This document shows, in pieces, positions 53,540 through 62,174 of a stretch of DNA of 64,000 bases (position 1 is its first letter; each line of letters opens with the position of its first letter). The stretch comes from Trigonopsis variabilis. Its lineage: Eukaryota; Ascomycota; Trigonopsidomycetes; Trigonopsidales; Trigonopsidaceae. The stretch covers positions 744,001 to 808,000 of the forward strand of contig PPXM03000003.1 in assembly GCA_003707065.3 (NCBI GenBank), given 5' to 3'. The translations under genes and the position numbers were made by a program. A model generated the notes under the pieces. It was not told the origin of the DNA, searched no databases, and saw only the letters and a program-made list of their open reading frames with translations.

Positions 53540-55032
53540 CTTTTAGGCGGCATTAACATAGAGTAACTTTTATTTTTTGAAAGGCTGAATCTCTCTCGGG
53601 ATTCCACGTCCAGATTATATCCTTTTTTAGAAGTTGCGACAGGAGTCGAGCATGCCTTCCAAAATCTCGGATGAACCTCCTATGATAGCCTCTTTCAAAA
53701 GAATCGTATGTTCGACGTCCTTCTCCGGTGGAAAGGTAGTCGGTAGGTGGTCAGTAATTACATCCGCATATTCTTCTATTGTCTCGGGAATATCTTCTGC
53801 TTTTTTGAAATTGCTTCTGTTACCCAAACCATGAATGCGTCAGATTTCTTCTTCAGCGACTTATTCATCGTTCTTGGGTTGACCACCTCGATTTTCTGTT
53901 GGTGCTCCTGGAGGTGTCCCTGATCATCTTTGTCCAAAGAGATATTTATGTCTTTCTGGGAAGAGCATTCCCAGCAAGAGGGAATTCGACCCCATCCTGG
54001 TCACTCCGGCAAAGGTCGAGTCCTCCCAGTAATTAACTTTATAGGTATCTCGACCGCGTTTTTTATAATTTTTTCTGTTTTTATGTCCAGATGACACTAT
54101 CTGGGGATCTTTTGAGTCTTAAGAATTTCAATTTTAGATTTTCCGCAAGATCTTCGTCAATCAAGGAGATCATACTGCGCCTGTGTCTAAGGTCGCTAGC
54201 ATCTCCTCCCACATATTTCTAATGGATCCTTCCATTGGGCCTCATGGGGAGTTCGACCGTTGTCTCCTCTTGATCAACGCAGTCCTTCGTTGTTTTGGGA
54301 GTTTTTGTCGACTAATCTCTCCGAGTCCACACGGTCCTTCGTGCTACTTTCTGGAGCTTTATGCTCTCCCTCTTTCATAGCAAGCAGCTCCACGCTTATT
54401 GTGTGCCGTCTTTTTTGGGCAAACGTTGGCAAAGTGGTTTGCGTCACCACAAGTAAAACAGCGCTTGCGCTTCTTCTCGTCGGAGCGCAGTGGGATGTAT
54501 TTTCCCTTTTGATCTCCTGAGGGTAGCCCTTGTCCGGGTATCGATTTTTCAGTACCAGATCGGCTGTTTCGAATTTACGATATCTTCTGCGTCGGTTTGA
54601 TCACCTTATAGTCCTTGCTTGGGTTTCGACTAGCATGTCTCTGGCGATTTCGTTTAACGCGAGGAAGTCATCTGCTTGTTCAAAACCTTGCCTCTCCCCG
54701 GTTGATTGGAGCGTAGTGACCTCTGAGGCCAGCAGTACTGGATCTTGTCCTGTGTCCAGTCTGAAAGGTGTGGAACCTAAGGCCTTGGCCTCGTGCTTGT
54801 CGTTATTATAAGCAAACTCAGCAGCTGCTAGACATTTATCCCAGTTTGTCTGTCTGGTATTGACGTAAGGTCGCATAAGTTGTTCTATGATGCGATTTAA
54901 CCTTTCAACTTGTCCATATGTTTCTGGGTGTTCTGGTGTTGACATATGTAGGGATGTACCTAATCTCTTCTGCAATGATGGCCAGAACTCACCCGTAAAT
55001 CGACCATCTGAAGTCCACATGACTTGACCCAT
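53540..55032 (-). mobile_element. Ty3/Gypsy LTR retrotransposon relic inserted in the MULE
   Basis: Fossil of a Metaviridae-type LTR element on the minus strand. Recognisable parts: integrase core (54601-55032, with TSDGRFTGEFWPSLQKRLG and STPEHPETYGQVERLNRIIE), a gag CCHC zinc knuckle (about 54400-54480) and the leading part of the reverse-transcriptase region (about 53627-53827). The order of parts is not that of a complete element, so it is at least two pieces. It is clearly broken, with many breaks; no LTRs were recognised. The integrase piece is still fairly readable, so the insertion is not very ancient. Confidence 0.8.
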
Positions 55033-55794
55033 TTAAGGAGATGCTTGTGAAGGCTTGGATTGACCAAAAGACTGACCAAAACCGCTACTTTGTTGTTGTA
55101 ACTACTTCCCAGGTTGAAGGAATCCACAGCATGCTTAAGGGGCACCTGAAGGCCTCTAACTTGGACCTCTTAATAGCTTGGGGTGCTATCAATTGGGCGT
55201 TAGTGAAGCAGGTAAATGAGCTTCGCGCAAACAAAGCGAAACAAGAGGTGCGTACCGCAATCGAACTCTCAAAAGCCTTATATGGTAGTGCCCAGAGTTT
55301 TGTGACCTATTATACCCTGCGAAAAGTTGAAGCTCAAAGAAAACGACTTCTTTGTTCGGAGGAACCGCTTGCTCCCTGTACGGGGCGTGTTTACTAAAAC
55401 ATATGGGCTACCATCTGCTCACACTCTTAAGACAGTCAGAGATCAAGGAGGTATACTCCACCGTGATTGTTTTCACGAGCACTGGCATCTCCATAAGCAA
55501 GGGGTGCCAACCCCACTTCTAGAGCCTCGAAGCATGGTGACGGTAAGAACTGCTAGACCCAGACAAGCTGCTAGATCCAGGCAACCTGTTTCTAGTACAA
55601 GGAGGTCACCAAGTTCTTTCCAAGCTGTCGAAGCTATTGGCAGGACTCTCCCGAGGGCCCCACCGAGATGCAGCAGATGCAACCAGGTGGGGCATACAAT
55701 GGCATCACGTTCATGTCCTCGTCGACATCAACAGCTTGTAGAAGAGGTTGTCCAGGAGCAGGGGCAGGCAGACTTGCCTCGCGAGCGGTAATAT
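55033..55794 (+). mobile_element. Mutator-like (MULE) transposase, right part
   Basis: C-terminal half of the same kind of transposase: LVKAWIDQKT, then VTTSQVEGIHSMLKGHLKAS (block with the third acidic residue region), NLDLLIAWGAINWALVKQV, a charged helix, YGLPSAHTLKTVRDQGG and a C-terminal zinc knuckle (CSRCNQVGHTMASRSC). The upstream part continues in one frame to 55397 and the knuckle part in another (55327-55794), so at least one frame change exists. Together with 52858-53510 it forms one MULE cut in two by the LTR relic. Confidence 0.82.
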
Positions 55795-56429
55795 CCATAT
55801 AGCATCACTGAAGAGATGGCGTTTGATTCAGATATTGAACGTATGTGCCTTTGTTGGCCACGATATTCATCATGTAGCAGCAATTTTATTTCGAATAGTT
55901 TTATTGAAGTCATCGCTTTATAAACTGTATCTGTTTAGGCTCTGTAAATGCTCATTTATAGTATCCGGGGAGAAAGCGTGAGAATATGACAGCCTTTGAG
56001 TTTAATAGATACACTCGTAAGGGGGCACCGAACATCAAGAATGCACTTTTGTTCTTCATCCTTCTGTATAGAATAGTGGGATACAAAACTTTGCAAACAC
56101 TATGTACTATGTAGGGCTTTCGAGAATTCGATAGGAGTGCGAGCCTCGTACTTCGCTTTGTTTGCACGAAGAGAAGTAGCTTGTTGTTTGACTAAGGCCT
56201 GATCGATAGCGCTTCAGACTATAAAGAATCCAAGTTATAGGTCCTACAGATTGAGTCAGGAATAGTGTTCCGCTATACCGCTACAAGAGTGTCCAAACCC
56301 GTCCAAGTAACGCTTTTGCCCGGACCCGTCCCTCTAGGCGCCCAGACTATTAGGGTCGCGTTGTGTAGCAGAAAACCAAGCAAGAGCCTGAGAACTGAAA
56401 AGATACGTCTTTGATCAAAACAAAGAGCA
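55795..56429. other. Right flank of the transposon island / BET5 promoter
   Basis: 635 bp without a supported frame. Probably the right end of the MULE and the BET5 promoter. A repeated CCCGTCC word occurs near 56298 and 56325. I could not find an inverted copy of the left flank. Confidence 0.35.
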
Positions 56430-57010
56430 ATGACAATTTATAGTTTTTGGCTGTTTGATCGTCATTGTAAGAGTTTTTGAGGTAAAGTGGCTGACCTCTT
56501 CTAGGTGAATGTGTATTTAATCGTGATTGGAATCCTCAAGCTACCGGTAAAACTCGCGCCCCGCGGTTTGGAATTGTTCGCAAGTTTGAGAAATTGGCTA
56601 CTCAGGATGAAGCCAAATTGATTTTTGGAGCAGTCATTTCCCTTCGAAACATGGGGAGGAAACTCTGCGATGAGTGGGTAACTTAGTTTGATCATTTTAA
56701 CAAGAGTTTCGACGATTATTTCACTTATACTACATCAGCTTATCGTTTGCACTGCTTTGAAACTCCAACCAATTTAAGGTTCGTTCTATTAACTGACCCA
56801 TCTGTCGGATACATCCGCGAAATCCTTCATCAGATCTACGTGGGCTTATATGTGGAGTATGTCGTAAAAAAGTATGTTGTCAAAGCTCAAGGCCACTTCT
56901 GACATTATAGTCCACTTGCCCCGGTTGAGCATGCAGGAGGGGCAGGCGTCAACAATGAGTTATTCGTCCTCGGTCTAGATAAATTTGTTCATACCCTTCC
57001 TGTGGCTTAA
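56430..57010 (+). CDS. BET5: TRAPP complex subunit Bet5/TRAPPC1
   Basis: Longin-fold core subunit of the TRAPP tether that activates the Rab Ypt1 at the Golgi. Four exons: 56430-56466, 56505-56673, 56707-56871, 56911-57010 (introns 38, 33 and 39 nt), giving 156 residues, the usual size. Spliced start MTIYSFWLFDRHCECVFNRD is the family signature; then DEAKLIFGAVISLRNMGRKL, TSAYRLHCFETPTNLRFVLL, TDPSVGYIREILHQIY, VGLYVEYVVKNPLAP and LDKFVHTLP. The second junction could instead use a 27-nt intron, but 33 nt fits the local minimum and gives a better alignment. It lies directly beside the transposon island and seems intact. Confidence 0.92.
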
Positions 57011-57136
57011 GAAGCCCGCTTTATTTAGAAGAAAGCTTGATAATCCAATTTGGATCTCACGCATTTATTAATTCGTCCCCGGGTTTATTAATTAAGAGAA
57101 TCACAAACCAACTTGTTCTGAATCTTGCACTCTTAC

Positions 57137-57372
57137 ATGGAATCGAAAGAGGCTGGTCATCCTTCAAGTGATAAAAACGATAACTTATCCAAGGCTGAGG
57201 AGGAAGACCTCAGCCAAAATGTAGAACACTTCAAAAGCCTGGTTTATAGGTAATCAGCTTTGTGAAGAAGACTAATTCTAGACTGGGACGAGCAACGGAG
57301 ACCTTAGAGGCACTTGTGGAAGCCACTAAACAAAAAAGAGAGGCGAAATCGGTTCGCAACTTCGAAGATTGA
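57137..57372 (+). CDS. Small acidic coiled-coil protein of unknown function
   Basis: Two exons, 57137-57249 and 57282-57372, with a 32-nt intron (GTAATC donor, ACTAATTCTAG branch and acceptor), giving 67 residues. I do not recognise it. The N-terminal half is acidic and disordered (HPSSDKNDNLSKAEEEDLSQ); the rest is one predicted helix (NVEHFKSLVYRLGRATETLE then ALVEATKQKREAKSV). Size and heptad-like pattern resemble small coiled-coil subunits of larger complexes, but no family can be named. It begins 127 bp after BET5. Confidence 0.6.
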
Positions 57373-57712
57373 CACCTTCTCGAGGTCGCTCAGTTATCCA
57401 CATCTCCAGATTTGTTCAATAGAAGAGGTACTTGAGATAGAAAAAACGAAATTTTGAAGTTAAATAATGTAAAACTGTTTATTGCGATCACGAATCATTG
57501 CTTATCGAAATTTGAAAGCTGTTGTTACTGTGCCATGACAGTTGATTGGTGGTTGTTTAGAGTATGATTACGCGCAGCTGATACCTCAATATATTTCGCG
57601 TAAGCCACTGAAATCAGTATATCTTTACTCTAGTAGACAGTAAACAATATGCAGGTAGGTCGGCTGTTGGCCGAGGTCAAATCTGTGACCGTATGTTTGT
57701 CCATCCAACTTC
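57373..57712. promoter_or_regulatory. Upstream region of APC4
   Basis: 340 bp, AT-rich; presumed APC4 promoter. A small upstream ATG (57650, followed by GTAGGT) could be part of an alternative first exon, unproven. Confidence 0.35.
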
Positions 57713-59759
57713 ATGTCACTTGCACCAACGGAACTAAATCCTATAACCGACAAGCGATTAAAAAAACAGGTATTAGGTGAATTGATCTCATGGTGTCCGC
57801 GTTTTGATTTGCTTGTCATTGTCAATGAAGACTCAACATTTGCTCTTTTTCGACTGAGCGGACAATGCGTCTGGGAAAAAAGTATCAAATCTCCAGCAAA
57901 AATCTGTAAGGTGACTTGGAGACCAGATGGTAAATTGTTCTAATAAACAATATTGACGCATAGGCTCCCAATTGTCTATCTTACTAAGCGACGGCTGCTG
58001 TCAATCATATCTCTGCGAAAATGGAAAACTACTGTGGAGGCTAGACCTATACTCTCACCCTGAAGGTCCCTCTACCTTGTTAGCTTGGGACATACCCGAT
58101 CAGATCGTACAAGACCCTGGGCTGAAGTTAGATCTGATCTCCAAACTCCCCCGTCTTGGACCGTTTGCAAAATCTTCTGCACCTTCCAGTCTTTACACAT
58201 CAAAATCTTACGTTGATTCAACTCTAAATTGCGACGAGTCAGCCGATTCTCTTGGTCATACCTTTTTATTAGCTGCATTTGGTCAAGATCTCTCGGTTAC
58301 CGTCTCAGATTCCTTTTCTCTGGGATCCTTTAAATTGTCTAGCTCTGACTATTGTTTTATCACCCATGATTCTTCTAAATCCCTCTCTCTACATCTACTG
58401 ATTTGTCGGTCCTCTATTGCAGTGGAACTACTACCTCTTTCATTTCGCTTCGTTTCCAGATATGGGTTTTATCTCGATAGGATATCCATCTTGGCAGGAA
58501 AATCAAAAGCATTGTTGGAATATCTTTCTGACGGCATTTCTTGTTGTCAGCATGACTTTCTGGTTATGAGACAACAAGAACGAGCTTGTTTTTCTGGATT
58601 GGAAAATCCAAGCGCTTGCTTATATGAATTAATGGCCACTGGTATTCCTGGTCCGCAAGTCATGGAATGGTTGCCAAATCTTGGAGATAAACCTATCAAA
58701 AAAGTTCGCCGAACGTGTTCTTCCAATTACGACTCGATCCGACAGTTACTTTGTACGTGTATAATCCCAGCTACTCAGCGGCTCTCTATCCTGTTGTCTG
58801 AATTGAGAGGTCTGGCCAACTGGGAACAAAGAGGCGGGCCTTTAGGGCTACAACCGATAATGTTCTCGTCCATATTGGATTTGCTTAGTGAATTCACAAG
58901 GCTTTGCTGGAAACTAGTCGCTACCGTTAACAAGGAGCAAGTAGATTGCATTTCTTTTTTTGACTGGCTCTTACAAATGAGTGATGAGATGATCGAAGAA
59001 TCGTCCAATCTGGTCGATGTCGAACATGCTTCTAGATATTTCATGCGTCTGAAGAGAGGGTCTGATCTAAACAGTTTTCTAGATGCGAATGGCAAGGAAA
59101 ATTTGTCACAACAAGTTGAACAGTCCCTCAAAGCTGCTAACTCTGCTTTCCAATCTGTGGCTCAGACCATGAGGGGACAGATCAGCGCTCTGCCAAGCCG
59201 AACAATTATTGATACGTCCAATTTCGAAGATCTAGCACAAGTAAAAGTGATTACCAGAATCATTAATGACCTCTTTTACATTGTTTTATACTCTCCTGGT
59301 GCACCTGGTATCACTTGCCTCTATTATCATTTTTCTGAAAATCCAGATACCGTTGATCAAACCTTCTCCGCTGTCATGTGGTCTCTCTCGCCATCTTATT
59401 CTACCATCTCTATCGGCTTTGTTGATGATGAGACCTTGATGGTCTTGGCAGACGGTGGGCAAACTCAGCATCTTTTGACCTATGATTATCATGATTTAGA
59501 CTATACACAATTCGCATCATCCTTAGGACAGAGTGCTCTCTCGACAATTAATAGCCTTGTTCCCATAGATCTGGCACCGGTGAAGATCCTAAGTCTGGGA
59601 AATTTCCACGCATGTGCGATGACTTTGAATGGTCGCAAGGGCCGAAGAGTGGGATGTCTACTTGAGGAGAAAAAGGCCAGATATCTAGTATTTGATATCG
59701 ACGGGTCAAGTAAAGAAGATGACTCGGAACTAGAAGACCAGCTTCCGGCTCCCAACTGA
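57713..59759 (+). CDS. APC4: Anaphase-promoting complex subunit 4
   Basis: Scaffold subunit of the APC/C platform with Apc1 and Apc5. Two exons, 57713-57929 and 57964-59759 (34-nt intron), giving 670 residues. The N-terminal WD40-like propeller begins ISWCPRFDLLVIVNEDSTFA, FRLSGQCVWEKSIKSPAKIC and VTWRPDGSQLSILLSDGC (across the intron), which is the Apc4 opening. The central helical bundle holds YELMATGIPGPQVMEWLPNL, a strongly conserved Apc4 region, and LRGLANWEQRGGPLGL. The rest resumes the propeller. An APC10 gene follows on the same strand 195 bp downstream. Confidence 0.88.
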
Positions 59760-59954
59760 TACTTTTTGCTTTGCGGTTATAAATTTATGTATATTAGAGC
59801 TTAGGTATAGAACGGTTTGCATAGTAAGTTAAGGGTTATAGGCAGCTTGGGAACGTTGTTACATTGTGTATTTAGTGAGAGTCCATTTCCCATGTCATGG
59901 TCGTCTGGTCTCCAACTTTGACCTATCGCAAATTGATTGAAAACTTATGAAAAG

Positions 59955-60618
59955 ATGGAACAATTGTCTGAAGAAATCAGTCAAATTAGTGGTAAAAGCA
60001 ATATTTAGGAGCCGGTTAGTCTAACTATATAGATGAAGGTGACTCAGTGAATGACGTTCTATACCTGGGTGATACTGATCTGACTGAAATCGGCAACACT
60101 GCATCATGGTCAGTAAGCTCGTTTAAACCAGGCTGTGGAGTTGATGCCTTGATAGACGAATCCTTGGAAAAGTTCTGGCAGTCGGATGGTCCTCAACCTC
60201 ATTATGTGGACATTATGTTTAGTAAACTCGTGAGCGTGGAGAGAATATGTCTATATTGTTCCTACGAACGGGACGAGTCTTATACTCCTTCAGAGATAGC
60301 GATCTGGGCGGGAACGGGATACAGCGACCTCCAGAAGGTAACAACTTGCAGTCTGAATGAACCCCCAGGATGGATTCATTTCAAGATGGATGAGTTCACA
60401 CGTAGAGGAGTGCTTGAGGCATATCTCTTACGGGTTCAAGTGTTGTCAAATCATCAAAATGGAAAGGATACACATATTAGGGCTATCAAAATACTTAGTC
60501 CTATCAAAAAGTGAGTAAACCTGGAAGCTTAGTTAAGTTGACTCGCAGAAACTTCCTCTACAGTGACGAGCTCCCGTTTACATCCATTCAAATGATATCA
60601 GAGCAATGTGTTAGGTGA
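59955..60618 (+). CDS. DOC1: Anaphase-promoting complex subunit 10 (Doc1)
   Basis: Processivity factor of the APC/C; its DOC domain helps bind D-box substrates with Cdh1 or Cdc20. Three exons: 59955-59991, 60033-60510, 60549-60618 (introns 41 and 38 nt), giving 194 residues. DOC-domain features: IGNTASWSVSSFKPGCGVDA, LRDESLEKFWQSDGPQPHYV-type block (seen as LIDESLEKFWQSDGPQPHYV), MFSKLVSVERICLYC, YERDESYTPSEIAIWAGTGY and HIRAIKILSP. Without the last splice the protein would stop at 60514; splicing adds NFLYSDELPFTSIQMIS and a C-terminal Val-Arg, comparable to the Ile-Arg tail with which Apc10 docks on Apc3. That supports the third exon. Confidence 0.9.
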
Positions 60619-60765
60619 TTCGAATAAGCATTGAGGCTATTTATGTTTAGCTTGTGTTGCATGGTCTATTGGAAGGAGTACGCATGGTTGGTTTTGCTGA
60701 TGACGACTGAATGAAAGCAGATCAAACTTGTAGAGGATACTTTAATACCTTATAACATCATAGAT

Positions 60766-61881
60766 TTATTTTGACCATTCTTGTCGAAGAATTCGTACAA
60801 CGGCATCACCGATATCTGAGGTCGACGCTGAACCACCAAGATCACCGGTGCGGATTCCAAGTCCACCAATCTCGGGGTCATCAATTGTCTTTTTCACAGC
60901 TTGCTCGACAGCAGTTGCTTCTTCGCCAAGATCAAGAGATAGACGAAGCATCATGGCAGCTGACAAGATTGTAGCAATGGGATTGACCTTTCCCTTGGGT
61001 AGATCAGGTGCGGATCCATGACAGGGCTCGTATAATCCCAGAGCTCGGTTTGTATCAGGGAGAGAAGCAAGAGACGCAGAAGGCAAAAGGCCAAGAGAGC
61101 CTGGGATCACTGAGGCTTCATCGGAAATGATATCGCCAAACATATTTGTTGTAATGACGATTCCGTTAAGACTTCGCGGGTTCTTAATCAAAACCATAGC
61201 AGCAGAGTCGATCAGGTGGTGCTCGATACTAAGCTTGGGGAATTCATCTTTGATAACCCTCTCAACCGTACGTCTCCATAATCGTGATGTGGCGAGAACA
61301 TTGGCTTTATCTAATGAAAAGACTTTCTTGGGAGGATTGCTTTGCATTGCCATATATGCAGCCACTCGCACAATCCGTTCAATCTCTGGAACGGTGTAAA
61401 CTTCAGTATCCGACGCTATTCCGCTACCGTCGTCTTCCGTTCTCTCACCAAAATAGATGCCGCCCGTTAACTCTCTCACAACAACAAAGTCGACTCCTTT
61501 GACGATGTCGGCCCGTAGGGGACTCAATTGGGTCAGCGAATCGCTAATAAACTGACATGGTCGGAGATTGGCATACAATCCAAGCTCTTTCCGGATCTTC
61601 AGTAAACCCTGCTCGGGGCGAACTTGTCCAGTTCCCCACTTGGGACCTCCCACAGCTCCCAATAAAATTGCATCAGCAGCCTTAGCAGCAGTCAGGGTCT
61701 CATCCGGCAAAGGAGATCCAGTGGCATCTATAGCACTGCCGCCAATCAGATGTTCTTGAAAATCAAACTCAACACCTCTCAGCTCGCCGATTGCCTTAAG
61801 AACTTTGAGTGCTTCTTCAATCACTTCTGTTCCACAGTGGTCTCCTCGTAAAACGACAATGGTACGCTTTGATCCAGCCAT
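60766..61881 (-). CDS. LEU2: 3-isopropylmalate dehydrogenase
   Basis: Third step of leucine synthesis: oxidative decarboxylation of 3-isopropylmalate with NAD. 371 residues from the first ATG (61881), intronless, standard length. Seen: [20 protein letters not shown] with the substrate loop, [10 protein letters not shown] (arginine), [18 protein letters not shown], the Lys/Asp block [37 protein letters not shown] (metal aspartates), [28 protein letters not shown] and a normal C-terminus. The first nucleotide-side loop reads [12 protein letters not shown] where most fungi have a Pro in place of Arg. Likely cytosolic, since there is no presequence. Confidence 0.97.
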   Translation of the reverse strand: MAGSKRTIVVLRGDHCGTEVIEEALKVLKAIGELRGVEFDFQEHLIGGSAIDATGSPLPDETLTAAKAADAILLGAVGGPKWGTGQVRPEQGLLKIRKELGLYANLRPCQFISDSLTQLSPLRADIVKGVDFVVVRELTGGIYFGERTEDDGSGIASDTEVYTVPEIERIVRVAAYMAMQSNPPKKVFSLDKANVLATSRLWRRTVERVIKDEFPKLSIEHHLIDSAAMVLIKNPRSLNGIVITTNMFGDIISDEASVIPGSLGLLPSASLASLPDTNRALGLYEPCHGSAPDLPKGKVNPIATILSAAMMLRLSLDLGEEATAVEQAVKKTIDDPEIGGLGIRTGDLGGSASTSDIGDAVVRILRQEWSK

Positions 61882-61964
61882 ATTTGCAATAGTACTTGAT
61901 GCCTTGGTCTTGGTGATCGGCTGCTTCCCCACAGCGTCCCTTTTGCCTTGGGTTTATATTGTAT

Positions 61965-61973
61965 CCGATTCGG
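61965..61973. promoter_or_regulatory. CCG-N3-CGG inverted triplets upstream of LEU2
   Basis: CCGATTCGG lies 84 bp before the LEU2 start, next to a TATA-like AATATAAA. Zn2Cys6 factors bind such inverted CCG triplets; the classic Leu3 site has four bases between them, so the match is imperfect. Confidence 0.35.
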
Positions 61974-62174
61974 ACAATTATGACCCATGTCCTCTGTCAC
62001 CGTCCCGCATTCCTGGTTCGCAGCCGATCTTTAGTCTACTTTTATGAAGATCTACGATGACCCAACTAGTTTAAATGAATCATGGTACTGTTCCAAAATG
62101 AACCATCCCAGTGATTATATCTATGCTCTTATAAATGCTCAAATTGTGACCGTTGGTACCCTCTCCGCATCTCT

